The notes: generated from the letters alone by a model not told the origin. A stretch of DNA of 64,000 nt from Ottelia alismoides (GCA_037367405.1 JAZKJV010008882.1:2480001-2544000); one strand, 5' to 3'. Shown: positions 22,970 through 34,488, numbered from the stretch's first letter. A program made the numbers and translations.

Positions 22970-23379
22970 CCTTCTACAACAGGATATTGATTTCTAGCTT
23001 AGATAGACCCCTTGCACAAAACACTTTGGAGTCCAGTAGAGTAACGTCGCCCGTAAACGACCTACCCACTAACGCTTGCAAGGATCCCATAACCAAGAGC
23101 ACGTCCAACTCTTCAATTGCCAAATAACTAATGAGAAAACCATCTTTCGTTGGGACGAACTCAGGCTTTCCTTCAACGACCATCGACGCATAGGAGCATG
23201 TATTAGACTGCAAGTCTGACCTCACCGGTTGTCTTGATTCCACAATGTTGCAACCCAAATTGGTTTGTGGAAGATTCACTGCCCTAGAACAAATTTGTTT
23301 CCGATGATCTTCCTTACCACAGGTGAAACATTGTGGAGAGAGCATGCACAATGCAGCCTGATGGCCATAGATCCCATAC
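22970..23379 (-). pseudogene. LINE 1 ORF1 with zinc knuckles
   Basis: The minus-strand frame reads YGIYGHQAALCMLSPQCFTCGKEDHRKQIC, a double zinc knuckle in which the second CX2CX4HX4C (CFTCGKEDHRKQIC) is complete and the first has lost its leading Cys at the junction with LINE 2. It continues SYASMVVEGKPEFVPTKDGFLISYLAIEELDVLLVMGSLQALVGRSFTGDVTLLDSKVFCARGLSKLEINIL up to copia B. ORF1 proteins of plant L1 elements bind the LINE RNA. This frame is open for 173 codons but includes LINE 2 tail sequence at its start. Confidence 0.8.
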
Positions 23380-23507
23380 TTTTTTTGAAATCCTGAAACG
23401 AGGGGGATACAGGATACACTCATTGGTGCTTGCCCCAAGGTTTTATTCAAAAGACGAAGATAAAAGCAAGGAGGGAAATACAAACACACGCCCACGCTAG
23501 AAAGCGA

Positions 23508-26500
23508 TTACAAAACCCATTCCTCCACCAAACGCTTGGCATGAATCCCCGCGTTCTCCTTATAGAACCGTTGGCACGAGAAAAGCAAGTCATTCCTACC
23601 TCGCCAAACCGCCCACAGAATGGCCACAGGATAGAGTAACTCCCTCCTCGGCCTATCTTTATTTGCGAGAAGCGCATCACAGAACATCTGGAGATCGTCA
23701 GTGCAGCACCAGGCCAAACCAGCCCCCTGCCATATTTGAATCACCATGGGGCACTTGAAGAAGAGGTGTTCCACGGATTCAATCGTCTCATTGCACAGCA
23801 GGCACCTGTCAAATACGCTTCCCAAAAGCCTGGCACATCGGTCCCTCGTCATCAGCCTCTGTCTCTTGAACAACCATAGGAAGAAACCAATTCTCTCAGG
23901 AAGATTGAGGGCCCACAAGAACGCACAGTCCCGGATCAGAATCTCCGATTGAATCGGCGGCGGCCTATTGATAGCCCCAAAAGCCTTCTTGACCGTGAAG
24001 GGACCCTCCCGCCAACACCAGTGGTCCCTCCCCTCCGAAGGGCGCCCAACCTCCCTCACAGCATCGAGCAAGGCCAAGAAATCTTCCAATCTCTGGTCGG
24101 AGAAGTTAGCGGAGAGAGTCGGACACCAATTACCATCCGACCAGCAAGCTGCAACCGAAATCAATTTGTCTGCAGCTAGAGCATACACTCAAGGGAAGCG
24201 CTAAGAAAGGGCCATTCCCACCGTCCAATCGTCCGACCAGAAGGAGAAGGACTCTCCCCTACCAAGGACCGGCCTAAAGAGCGCAATATTCTTCAAGAAA
24301 ACCTCCATGACCCCCCTCTAAAAAGGGGTGGGAGATCCCGAGCGGTCGACTTGCACCAGCGACGCACCCCCCACATCATAGATCCTGCGCACCACAACAC
24401 AACAAAGGTAAGGTCCTCCCCCAGCCCCCAAATCCTGCTAGCCCATTTAAGCAACAAGGCGTTGTTCATTTGCTCGAGCGACTTCACCCCCAGCCCTCTG
24501 TGATCCTTCTTGTGCGTAATATCCTCCCACCCAACAAGGTGGACCGCCCTCGACCCACCCTTCTGCTTCCCCCATAAGAAAGCACACATCCGCTTTTCCA
24601 GCCGAGCTCTAATTCCTTTTAGAATACGTCGATTCGAAAGAAAGTAAATCGAAATGGACGAAAGCACCGCCTTAGAAGGACCAGACGGCCCCCTCTCGAC
24701 AGGACGGCGGACTTCCATCCCGCCAACTTCGCCTCCACCTTCTCCACAACTCTGAGCCAATCTCTCGTTCTCGTTCTGCCTGAAGTCAAGGGCATCCCCA
24801 TATAGTCCATCGACAAGGAAGAACAACCTGATACAACGCCTGCGCACACGCGTCGACCTCCTGCACAGAGAGGCCGAAGGGGACGATCTTGGACTTGTTA
24901 TCATTCTTAAGCATCCCGGATAGCTCGCCATAGATCTCGAGAGCCATGGCTATGCCTCTGGCCTCCTCCAGACCCCCTTCAATGAAGAAGAGGGTATCGT
25001 CGACGTATTGCAGAATCGAAACCATTACACCTCCCCGCGAGTACCCCTTAGAGAGGCCGCGGTTGACCACACAAATCGCAATATTACTCAGGACGTCCGC
25101 CGCAAGGATAAACAACATAGGCACAAGAGGGCAACCCTGCCGCACCCCCCTATGAGGTTGAACCAATCCCCCCTCCGACCGGCCATTCACCATGACGAAA
25201 ACGAGGCTGTGGTAACACACCGCCTCATCCAAGTGATCCACTTCTCCGGGAACCCCTTTCTCCTAAGCATAGACCAGAGAAATCTCCAATCAAGGCTATT
25301 GTAAGCCTTCGCAAAGTCCACCTTCCAGAGAACACCGTGCTTGCCCCACCTCTGCCAATCCGCAATGATCTCGGATGCAAGAGTGAGGCAGTCCGAGATC
25401 TGCCTCCCAGGAATGAAGGCCGATTGATCGGAGAGATAATACTGCCAAGTACGCAGCTCATCCTGCTCGCAAGGACCTTTGCAATAATAAGATACAGGGC
25501 GTTAGAGATCGCAATAGGGTGAAAATCATCAATGGAATCCGGCGCTAATGACTTGGGCAGCATGATGATAAGTGCACGGTTGACCCTATCGAATCCCGCG
25601 TTTCCCCGACAAAACTCAGAGACCACCTCCAACACCTCATAGCCCACGAAATCCGAAAAGTCCTTGTAAAAAGAAACCGGGAAGCCATCAGGGCCAGGGG
25701 AAGCATCAGCATTCAGGTCCCACACCGCATCTTTAAGCTCCTCCAGGGTCACATCACGAGTGAGCATGTCACAGAAAGAGTCCGCCACATGCGTCGTATC
25801 CAGGCCCAACCACCTCCAAGTCCTCGGAATATTTCTTGAAGAGACGTTCTTAGAATGATCAGCAATAGCTCTCCCCATCTCTTTATTCCCCTCCATGCGG
25901 ACCCCACCAACCGAGATGGACCTCAGCACATTGGACCTGCGCCTCCCACTAGCAACACGATGAAAGAATGATGTATTTGCATCTCCCTCCCGCAGCCAAA
26001 CACTTCTCGACCTCTGCCTCCATTCCATGATGTGTTTCCTATCCTCCAAAGAAACTTTCATCTGAGTAGCCGCGCGACATGCCAATTCATCCCTCGTGAG
26101 TTCCCCGAGCTCCTCCAGCGCATCGAAACTCCGAATGATCTCCTCCGCCTCCTTCCTCGACGCGCATCTGGCCGCCCTAGACTCCCTTTTGAAAGCAGAT
26201 AGCCGTACCCGCAATGAAGATAACTTCTGAACAAATCGAGATGCGGCGGACCCCGAGACCACCACGCCTAACCAGTGCGATGCTACCAACTCCCTAAAGT
26301 TATCCTCCAACAACCAGCATTTTTCATACCTAAAAAGCCCCCTCTGCGCAGGGGCAACACCTAAGGACCAAACAATTAGAGTGTGATCTGAAAAAGTCCG
26401 CAGTTTTGCCTCCACCGAAGCTAGAGTAAAAGCCTCCAGAAGCTCATTTGAAACGAAGAAGCTGTCAATACGTGACCGAGAGTTGGTACTTTTCCAGGTA

Positions 26501-27055
26501 TAAGCGATGTCCACCGCATCCAAAACCTCAAGCTCAGCGAGTCAACGGTGTCCGCAAAGTCAAGCGAGCTCCGGTCCTGCCCCCTGCCCCCGGGCATGTC
26601 CGACGTCAGCAAAGTAACGTTGAAGTCCTCCCCAAAGAGCCAAGGGACACCATCGATGGTCCTGCCAGCTGCAAGAAGATCCTCCCAGAGCGCCCCCCCC
26701 CCTAAATCATATTACAGCAAGGACCATAAACACACGATACAGCCACCGGCAATGAGGAAGCCGTACATACCAGAATCACCGTCAGCACGTGCCTCCCACG
26801 GATCTCTGAGTCGAAGGCCATGGACGAAGCGCGCCACGCCACCAGCAAACCACCCGAGATCCCACCGCATCTATCGCTCTGAACTAGTCTATTGCCCCCC
26901 GCGCCAAAAGATCTCCACAGGTCGTATGACATTGATTGCAGCTTTGTCTCTTGTAGCATAATGATGTTGCATCCCCACTCTATGAATCTCGACCCCACAA
27001 TCCTCCGTTTGTATGGGTCACCGAGCCCACGGACATTCCAGGGAAGGATTTTCAT
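23508..27055 (-). pseudogene. LINE 2 ORF2: endonuclease, reverse transcriptase, zf-RVT
   Basis: The start MKILPWNVRGLGDPYKRRIV at 27055 opens the endonuclease, with MLQETKLQ carrying the conserved Glu and FGEDFNVTLLTSDMPGG further on. A 432-codon frame (26523-25225) holds the linker WREGDANTSFFHR (here WLREGDANTSFFHR) and RT blocks LNADASPGPDGFPVSFYK and PIAISNALYLIIAKVLASRM. After a frameshift, VRQGCPLVPMLFILAADVL and the catalytic LQYVDDTLFFIEGG lie at 25241-24786. The zf-RVT module (RCLLCNETIESVEHLFFKCPMVIQIW) and a C-terminal WAVWRGRNDLLF block end at 23508. At least four frame breaks separate these parts. Confidence 0.88.
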
Positions 27056-27059
27056 TTGG

Positions 27060-28707
27060 GCCCGTCGAGGCTCCCATGGACTTAAGCCACACCCGCGGCC
27101 TCCGCAACGAGAATCTTTAAAGGAGGGCAAGGTTGTGCCTCCGCACGCGAAGACCTGGACTTACTTCTTCTTCTGTATCTCTTCCCAGCTCTCTTGTCGC
27201 TCGCCCCCACATCGGAGATGAGGTCAGTCACCACAATAGAAGAATCAGTTGCAGCAACCCTACTAATGCCGACGGAATTGGCCAATGAGGGCGAGGGCGC
27301 TTGAACAAAAGAGGAGGATGCCTGCACCCGTGCCCTTCCTCCGCTGCGAAAGGAGGAGAGAGAGAGAGAGATGTCGTCTAAGTAGAGCCACTTAGCGCGT
27401 CACCATATCCCCAAGAAGGAAAAGGCCACGCCCGCGAGGCTGAGAAAGCCACGTAAGGCAAGAACATCGCGGGATCCGAGGAGGAAGAAAACACCCGACC
27501 GACACCCGCATCCGATAATCCCTTCGCACCCGTAACAGCATTTGACATCACACTTGGATCCGCGAGAGGGTCCGCGTGCGCGGCCCGAACTCTCGGACAC
27601 GCATCTACATCAACAAAGGGACGAGTCTGGTAAGTTGGCGGTGATGAGTCTAGTACCCCTCTTTCCACGTCATCAAGCAAAGGGAATATGTTTGACGGCA
27701 GGCACAGAACCCGAGACGAGTTCGCGAAGCACCGCATGCAAAGAACTGTGCGCGCCGTTCCACCGAAGGCTCCTCTCGGAAAGCCAACTGCCAACACGGA
27801 ACCCGAAGCGTCGCCAGCCTCTCCACCGGCCTCCCCCCTCGGAATCTCCGGCGGAGGCGGAGGCTCGTCAATCTGAAGCTCTATTCTGAAAGTGTAGCAG
27901 CCGACCTCCATTTCCGCAAAAGTGCTTCGACCTCTTACCTTGTCCAGGAAGCTCCTGTTGCATTCTAGGAGGGCCCTCGTGTCCTCCACCGGTGAGCTAG
28001 GCTTGAGCCCGTCATCCAGCACCGCTCCAACCGTTCCCCATCGTCGCAAGGCCTTCCTCAAGCATCCAACCGATCGTGATAGGAAGAAGACGCCCTTGAT
28101 CTTAGCCACGCAAACCTCCATCTCCGAACAGGACCCATCCGCAAAACGCAAACTTCTCTAGCAGACATTGTCTACATCACCATTCTTAAGAAGCCGATCC
28201 CTTTGAGCTGACGATAACCCACATACACAGCATCTTCGATCATCCAGCTTCACTACGTCGCCAGAGAATCGCGGGCCAAGGAACCCATACAGATGGGAAA
28301 ACACAACGTCCATTGCGATAATGCCGAACCCGATGAGCGCATGCAAACCTGAGTCCCGAGCGTTCTCCCTGACCTCTTCAGAGGTTGATGAACCATCTCC
28401 CCCTACCACTGGTTTAGGAATACTTACAGGTTGCGGTGCAGTTGCACCCCGATGCACATTCCCCACCACTTCCGCGAAGGTTACCCCCTCCCCCCCCCCC
28501 CTGACGACCATCCGAAGCCTGCATGTTATATTGCCCACGTAGGAAGGCTGGGCCCCTCACTGGTACCGAAGCTTGAACGGACCCACGAGCTGCCATGCAC
28601 TTTGCCTGTCGGTGTCTCGTCTTCCCGCAAGAATAGCACCTTGGCGGGGAAGGACAGAACGAGGCAACGTGCCCCCTAACTCTACACCGGAAGCACCTCC
28701 TTGTACC
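27060..28707 (-). pseudogene. LINE 2 ORF1 (zinc-knuckle RNA-binding protein)
   Basis: Minus-strand frames begin KKGTRRCFRCRVRGHVASFC and CYSCGKTRHRQAKC, two CX2CX4HX4C zinc knuckles just inside the LINE 3 junction. Then come, in a shifted frame, EGVTFAEVVGNVHRG and a 257-codon frame (28151-27378) with PSSPVEDTRALLECNRSFLDKVRGRSTFAEMEVGCYTFRIELQI. A short basic tail (RAGKRYRRRSKSRSSRAEAQ) lies before ORF2. Everything upstream of the knuckles is missing at the LINE 3 boundary. The proline and glycine richness and high GC are typical of plant LINE ORF1. Confidence 0.8.
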
Positions 28708-29300
28708 TTTTTTTACAGTAAGTTTAGTGATCCCCCCCATTGTGGGGGTCACCATCGAAAAGAATTCATTAAAAATGATTTAGAGTACAATACAGCGGGA
28801 TCTAAAAATTGTAAAGAGCATTACAGTGAGAAAATATTCTCAACATAAAATCTCTGATTGTTGAAGATGACTTCATTTCTCTCGATCCAAATGGCCGAAA
28901 GCACAGCAAACGGTTTCAAACAACCATCATTAGAGTTGCAATCGACCGCTCTAATGGATCTCCAAAAATCCGATATGCACCTACTCACCACCCATGGTGG
29001 TGCCGCCTCTCTTCATACTCTTGCCGAGGTTGGGCACTTGAAAAACAAATGATCGACGTCCTCATTCACCTCTGCATCTGTCGCACAATGTATATGGCAG
29101 GCCCAATAATCTCCCCCTCCATATCACATAGGCGGTTCCTTCTTAAGCACCACAGGAATACCTTAACTCTATTCGGGATATTCGCTGCCCATATGGCGTT
29201 CACATCGTGACACATCTCTCTGTCAAGCTCCTCCTCTCCCGATCCCTGCTCCTTGTATACTTTCTTTACCTGAAGCATCGCTAGCCTTGTCTGCGATGAG
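28708..29300 (-). mobile_element. LINE 3, 5'-truncated 3' end
   Basis: The minus strand gives the zf-RVT start IWAANIPNRVKVFLWCLRRNRLCD near 29200. A frame-broken middle follows, then the C-terminal block PFAVLSAIWIERNEVIFNNQRFYVENIFSL near 28910-28825, aligned with WAVWRGRNDLLFSCQRFYKENAG of LINE 2. A 3' untranslated part contains GGTGACCCCCACAATGGGG and the poly(A) appears as seven T at 28708-28714. Everything 5' of zf-RVT is missing, as usual for incomplete target-primed reverse transcription. It sits directly upstream of the first zinc knuckle of LINE 2. Confidence 0.8.
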
Positions 29301-30180
29301 AAACAAATGGCCAGCCCTTCTCTTCCCTCTTCTACATGTTTGGTGGCTCTATTGCACCTCGCCTCATCGATATTGGTAGCCCTCCTTCACTCCTTCACCC
29401 CACCTCGCACCTCCCACTGCAGGTGCTCTCTCCGATGCTGAGAGCTCTCCATCCTTCTAACCTCTTAAATAGTTTCATTTGATATACTCTAGGTGTAATT
29501 AATTTAAATTAAAGTTGTATCGCATTTTATATTTTAAATGTTCATCCCCTTTCCTATTTTCAAAACATAAGGCATAATAAACAAAAACTCAAGCGAGATT
29601 TGGGAACTCCTATTCATGTTGGCAGCACCCCAATCATATGAGAAAATGTTGCTAACATGAAAGAAGTAGGAACTCTTCCTATTTTGCTAGTCTAATTTGC
29701 ATTTACAATGTTCGATTTTTAATACTTATGCATGTCACCCGACTGCAACATCAACCTGTTATTAATTAAACAAACCGTCAATGAGAAAATGTAGAAATAA
29801 AGTGCTCTAATCCATGTACGCTTGTATTTTAATGTTCTGACTTCGCAGAAGCACCTCTAAAATACAATCTGGGATGATGGCTCCCTTCGCATTGACGGGA
29901 GACCATGGATGTCACCACATGACTATCAATATCATATTTAAATTGATGATTAATTACTTTGAATCTAATCCTCATAATTAATCCAAATATTTTCTAAGGC
30001 TAATAGATTATTAGATCATCTTTATTTTAATCATATTAAAGTTATAATTAATATAAATTGTCAATTTAATTTATATGTTTGATATATTAAGGTTCGTCCC
30101 CATTGAACCTATCAGCATAAATCAAGTACATTCAATCTGTATTATATGCGCACTCACAATTTCATTTAGAATTACAACCT
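29301..30180. other. No gene recognised
   Basis: The first part (to about 29460) is C-rich with CCTCC and CACCT patches; the rest is AT-rich with ATTAAT-rich stretches similar in texture to 2700-2850. No open frame, terminal repeat or splice signal worth naming was seen. The 5' truncation point of copia E lies at the right edge. Confidence 0.4.
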
Positions 30181-30728
30181 AACCTCCTGCTCTTGTGGCT
30201 CCTCCACTGCCACCAACTACCCTAGCTCACTTGTTACCATGACTCCACATTCGCAGGCCTCCCACAGTTTCCCCTAGTCATGTGCCTTCCCCATCATCCA
30301 ACACACCCTAGGTATGGACTGAGCACATTGTTTCTACTAATGATACAAGTGATTTGTCCATGCAGCAGGTTACTTTACAGGATGAGTAGGGGCCACTCAA
30401 GAGGCTAGTTCACAGGGTGAGGAAGAGGCAGGTGATCTTGATGTGCATGTTGCTCTGCAGAAGCGGAGATGTGCATGTGCTACTTATCCTCTTGCAACAC
30501 ATGTTTCTATGGGGCGACTCTTAGAGGATTTCAAGAGGTTTGTCGTGGGGCTATCCGTCATGGAGATACCATGGACAAACCATGAGGTGATACATGATAG
30601 CCAGTGGTGTCTTACCATGGAGGAGATGTCTACATTATAGTCACGTGTCATGTGGAGCATTGTTACAGCTCCTATAGGGGCATCTGTCGAGGGATGCAAG
30701 TGGGTGTTCACGGTGAAGCACTAAATAA

Positions 30729-30911
30729 CATGGGATCCAATTTCGACGAAATTCGATCGAATTTCGATTTTGGTGGGTAACCGAAATTCGGCCGAAATGG
30801 CCTAATACCGGTCGAAATATGGGGACCCCAGTTGAAAAACTGACCGAAATGGTCGAATTTCATTTTGGTTACTCACTGAAATGGTGAACGAAATAGAATT
30901 TTGAGGCTTTG
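30729..30911. mobile_element. hAT-like word element 3 (CGAAATTTCG words)
   Basis: A 183-bp insert in RT of copia E. Flanks CTAAATAA (30721-30728) and CAAAATAA (30912-30919) agree at 7 of 8 bases. Ends are CATGGGATCCAATTTCG and, reversed, CAAAGCCTCAAAATTC, both CA..G. The interior repeats CGAAATTCG-type words on both strands. It carries no gene. Confidence 0.78.
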
Positions 30912-31250
30912 CAAAATAAACAGTAGTTTGGATCGTTACAAAATGAGGCTTGTGGCTTGTGGGTTTACCTAGATGTATAGGGTGAACTATCAGGATATTC
31001 TCCTATGCTCGGTATTCTATATTGCGGATCCTTCTCTCTATTCCATATATACGAGACTAGCTCCTATATCGGTTCAATGTAAAGAATGCATTTTGTTATG
31101 GTGGCCTGTAGGAGGAAGTCTACATGAAACAACTGTTGGGGTTCGCTATTGAGGGGGAGTGTCATATGGTGTATAGACTTCATAAAGCTATTTATGGTCT
31201 TAATCTTAAGCAAAGTCCAAGAGCATGGTTTTAGAATCTTCAGACTTGAT

Positions 31251-32709
31251 TATAGCCTTGAATTTGAACGAAAATCCATCGAATTTCTCAGAAATTTCCA
31301 TTTCTCCATATCACCAAAATTGAAACACTATCTTATTTCTTTTTCAAGGATTTCCAAGAAATGTCATCGAGATGTCACGAAATTTCATCAAAATTGCATG
31401 TCGATTCGGCGAAACAACAAAAATAAGGAAATCTACCCTTCGTTTTCATCGAAATTCGTATATACTAATGAATTTTCACTTATTTATTCGTTGATGTGAT
31501 GAGTTTTTATAGCGCCTTATGTTGTTTGAAGAAGTTTCTTTAGTTAGTTTCTAAATTTTAGATCTTAATCTAAACTAAATCAGTTAGCCACAAGATTTAA
31601 GAATTAAATTCCTCTTTTTAACTGAAGAAGCTTTATTTTTTGTTCTTTCTTTATTTTAATATATATGTTTTCATTAGTAACCATTATGTGTCATCTCATT
31701 CTTATTGACAAAGTGATTATCATGGCTTTTGCTTCCAGTAACATATGGTTTTAGGCAATATGTTGCTATACATATCAACATGAGTGATGAATATGGCAAT
31801 AATATTCTTCAATTTATTGACTTAGGAATACCGTACACCTTAATTTTTGGAAAAAGTATAGTTAGGGATATTTCCAAGATTTTCGACGAATTCACCAAAA
31901 TTCTCCGAAAATTCTCTTTTCGGACACACGGTGAAATGGAACTGAAATTCGAAATTTAAGTCTTTGCTTTCTTGTGGCTTCTCTCTACTACAAGGAGTAT
32001 GTACGGTTGTGTGAAGGCTATGTTAGCATCCTTCAAAATCTTGTGATTGTAAGTATTTGCCTACTATCAGGTTGGATATAGATTGTGCGTGTGAATGCTA
32101 TTTCTTGGTATTAGTTGATTTGTATGTGTATTGCATAACATATATTTTATGGTCATAAGCTATATAATGCATCTATTGGGCATACATGGTACAAATATTT
32201 GTGTTCGTGAGTCTATGTGTGTGCATTATTTTATTCCTAAAAATAAATTTTGTCTATGTTGGAAGTATTTCGGTTAGATACAAGATCTAAGCTATCATTT
32301 CAATCTTTAATTTCTTATATAACATGTCCTTTTGTTTGTACTCTTAGTTGGCAAATGTCTTTCTCTGTCATTGTTGCAAGTTTAACCACTCCCTTTATAT
32401 TCAAGAGCTAAAACTAATGGCTTCTAATTTTGGTTCCAATTCTGCTTTTGATTTTGAGCGGTATACTACTTTTTTTACTTGAGCGATTGGATGGAAATTT
32501 AATGTAATATATCATGTTAACATATTACTATTAGCAAAACAGTGCATTTTCTATCTCATTTATTGAGAAAAGAATGTTAGAAATCTTAATTTTAGAAAAA
32601 ATAATTTTCAAGTAATTTCTCACATTTCTGACCATTTCACCGAAATTCCATCGAATTCCTCTTTTCAGGCTCACCGAAACAAAATCGAAATCCGATATTT
32701 AAGGCCCTG
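31251..32709. mobile_element. hAT-like word element 4, 1.46 kb, with non-repetitive middle
   Basis: Flanked by an exact 8-bp duplication GACTTGAT (31243-31250, 32710-32717). Removing it rejoins RT (FRIFRLDLIEQQGF). The left end is TATAGCCTTGAATTTG; the right end, reversed, is CAGGGCCTTAAATATCGG, fitting the YA..G hAT pattern. CGAAAT-type words fill about 31260-31470, 31860-31960 and 32590-32709. The rest, 31500-31850 and 31970-32580, is AT-rich and not recognised, with no transposase. The inner tail at 31941-31960 resembles the right terminus, so the copy may be composite. Confidence 0.85.
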
Positions 32710-33760
32710 GACTTGATAGAGCAACAAGGGTTCATGAGATCAACTGCATATCATTTACTGTTAGTTCAGAGGACTCATAGAGGTACAGTTGCTATACTGG
32801 TCCACATTGATGATATCAATGTTACAAGGGATGCGCAGGGCATTTATGCAGCTAAGGATTTCGTTGGTCGGCATTTGTAACCAAGATCTTGGCGAGTTGA
32901 GTTACTTCCTTGGTCTTGAGTATGCCATGAACCAACAAGGTCTTGTTATGACCCAGGAAGTAAGTTATAGATCTTCTATCTGAGGCAGACATGGCATATT
33001 GCAAACATGTCACTACTCTCATGGACCTGAACATGAAGCTATATGATGATGACACAGAGGAGGTATATGAGGAGGTATAGGGAGATCGTTGGGAAGCTCC
33101 TATATGTGATAATCACTAGGCCAAATACATCCTTTGTAGTGGCCAGAGTGAGCCAGATCATGGAGCAACCTAGACAAGCACATATGGATGCAGTCTACAT
33201 GGTTTTGCGGTATCTAAAGACCTCTCCTAGCATTGATCTTCTATTAAGGAGAGGAACATTGTGTGTCGTTATAGCATGCGCACATGCAGATTATGACTTA
33301 TGAGGGATGTCTCAAGGACAAGAAGTCTACCACAAGTTTTGCAGTGTTCATAAGGAGCTTCTTGGTATCATGGAAGAGCAAGAAGCAAACGGTGGTCAAC
33401 AGATCGAGTGTATAGTCAAAGTACAGAGCCATGACACAAGGGAGTATGTAGATGATATGGGCCAAATCCGGTCTAACTTACCTAGCTATTGATGTGCCTC
33501 CTCACATGCATCTCCAATGTGACAATCAGGCTGCTCTTTTCATTGCCAACAACCTTAACTCCATGAACGGACCAAGCATATTAAAGTCGATTGTTACTAC
33601 ATTTGTGGCATGATTCAGAAGGGATTCATCTCCACGTCTCATGTCAGTTTAGGAGAAAACACAGCATATGTATTCATAAAAAAGGCCCTAACCAGAGGGT
33701 CATTCCAGAGATGTTCCAAGCTGAACGTGATTGATATCCATGCTCCATTTTGAGGAGAAG

Positions 33761-33906
33761 TGTTGAGATATTATTTATCTTTTTATAGTTCTATATATTT
33801 TCCTTTCTTTCAGTCTATATTGTGTAATTTTCCCAAACAGATTTCTCGTCTATATAAGAGAACCCTAGGGCCTCATAAATAAGCAATTCATCTGTTTCCC
33901 TCAACA
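33761..33906 (+). repeat. 3' LTR of copia E
   Basis: This 146-bp LTR is TGTTGAGATATT...CCCTCAACA with a TATATAAGAGAA core. It is preceded by GAGGAGAAG and the IHAPF end of the polyprotein. The five bases after it are GGTTC. Confidence 0.85.
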
Positions 33907-33911
33907 GGTTC

Positions 33912-34054
33912 TGTTGAAAGAATTCTATATTTATGTACCGTTTGGTTTTTTTATTTTTCTACGGTCTATCTTATGTAATTTACCCATAGGGTTTTCTCTA
34001 TATAAGAGACCCTAGGGTTCTCTGAAATAAACACAATTCTCATTTCCTCTAACA
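33912..34054 (+). repeat. 5' LTR of copia D
   Basis: This 143-bp LTR is TGTTGAAAGAATTC...CCTCTAACA. It carries the putative promoter core CTATATAAGAG near 34000 that the 3' LTR has lost. The AATAAACAC patch near the end is a likely RNA 3'-end signal, as in the other LTRs. Confidence 0.95.
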
Positions 34055-34066
34055 TGGTATCAGAGC
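34055..34066 (+). promoter_or_regulatory. Primer binding site of copia D
   Basis: TGGTATCAGAGC follows the LTR directly and complements the 3' part of a plant initiator-Met tRNA, the standard primer of Ty1/copia elements. The leader 34067-34488 after it is rich in CCGCC and CCACC repeats; long frames in it are compositional. Confidence 0.9.
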
Positions 34067-34488
34067 CTAGGGTTTGGGCTCTCCACCCCCCCCCCCCTCC
34101 CGAACCCGTCGCCGCCGCCAAAGACCTCGAGGTCGGCTCCAGCCCCACCGCCCAGCCCCTCTCGGCCCCAACCCCGCCGCCAACCAGCCCTTCTCGGGCC
34201 CAGTCCAGGGCGCCGCCGCCTCCCACCAGTCCTCCCGGGGTCCCCCGGGTGCCGCCCAGCCCTCCCCGTTGCCGCCCAGCACACCTGCACCCGGCCTCGG
34301 CCTCTTCTATTCACCGCCGGCAGTGACCTAACCGGCATCCCCTCCCCGAGTGTCCTCTTCGTAGCCGCGTTCGTCGTCTCCTATATGGATTTGGGTGCGT
34401 AAGTCTACATACGCACTCGAATCCTACGCAGTCGGTGTAGACATCTAGTTTGTCTGCCTACAGACCCTAGTTCTTTCTCTGCGGGGAT

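Larger units (their letters stand above)
4745..23379 (-). mobile_element. Old L1-like LINE 1, split by several insertions
   Basis: Minus-strand pieces line up in the order of a plant L1-type LINE: ORF1 zinc knuckles (23379-22970), ORF1 rest (12534-about 11480), ORF2 endonuclease (11315-10853), and endonuclease end, RT and C-terminal region (8133-4745). The gaps are copia element B (12535-22969), an LTR-like block (8134-10852) and a small hAT-like insert (6606-6843). Removing them leaves about 5.2 kb, a plausible LINE length. All frames carry stops or shifts. The 5' side is cut by the 3' end of LINE 2 at 23380. This is the oldest layer of the 5-23 kb region because all these elements sit inside it. 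Confidence 0.8.
23380..28707 (-). mobile_element. L1-like LINE 2
   Basis: A minus-strand LINE whose poly(A) is the T run at 23380-23386. It contains ORF2 (27055-23508) and most of ORF1 (28707 to about 27060). It is inserted in the first zinc knuckle of LINE 1. Its own 5' side ends at 28707, where the poly(A) of LINE 3 begins. ORF order, spacing and motifs are those of plant L1 elements. Multiple frameshifts, including one at a C run (26693-26702), inactivate it. It is better preserved than LINE 1. Confidence 0.88.
30181..33747 (+). pseudogene. Copia E linker, RT and RNase H remnants
   Basis: From about 30180 a proline-rich linker leads to ALQKRRCACATYPLATHVSMGRLLEDFKRFVVGLSVMEIPWTNHE and the RT start MEEMSTL...EGCKWVFTVKH. 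There the first hAT-like insert breaks it. SLDRYKMRLVACGFT, then YGLN.LKQSPRAWF continue to the second insert. Past 32710 come LIEQQGFMRSTAYHLLLVQRTHRG and the catalytic region with VHIDDINVT in place of VYVDDIL, so one catalytic-box residue (Y/V) has changed but both Asp remain. RNase H pieces run from about 33230 to 33747 with many frame breaks. It is an old, dead copy. Confidence 0.78.
30181..33906 (+). mobile_element. Truncated copia element E
   Basis: The linker, RT and RNase H of a copia copy are followed by a complete 3' LTR (33761-33906). The 5' LTR, gag, protease and integrase are missing. Two hAT-like inserts lie within RT (30729-30911 and 31251-32709). The LTR ends at 33906, and only five bases (GGTTC) separate it from the 5' LTR of copia D. 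Its left target duplication cannot be read. Confidence 0.82.

Noticed and set aside
34054..34338. Proline- and glycine-rich frames on both strands in the leader of copia D
   Set aside because: They overlap each other on opposite strands in a C-rich untranslated leader before gag and contain no motif.
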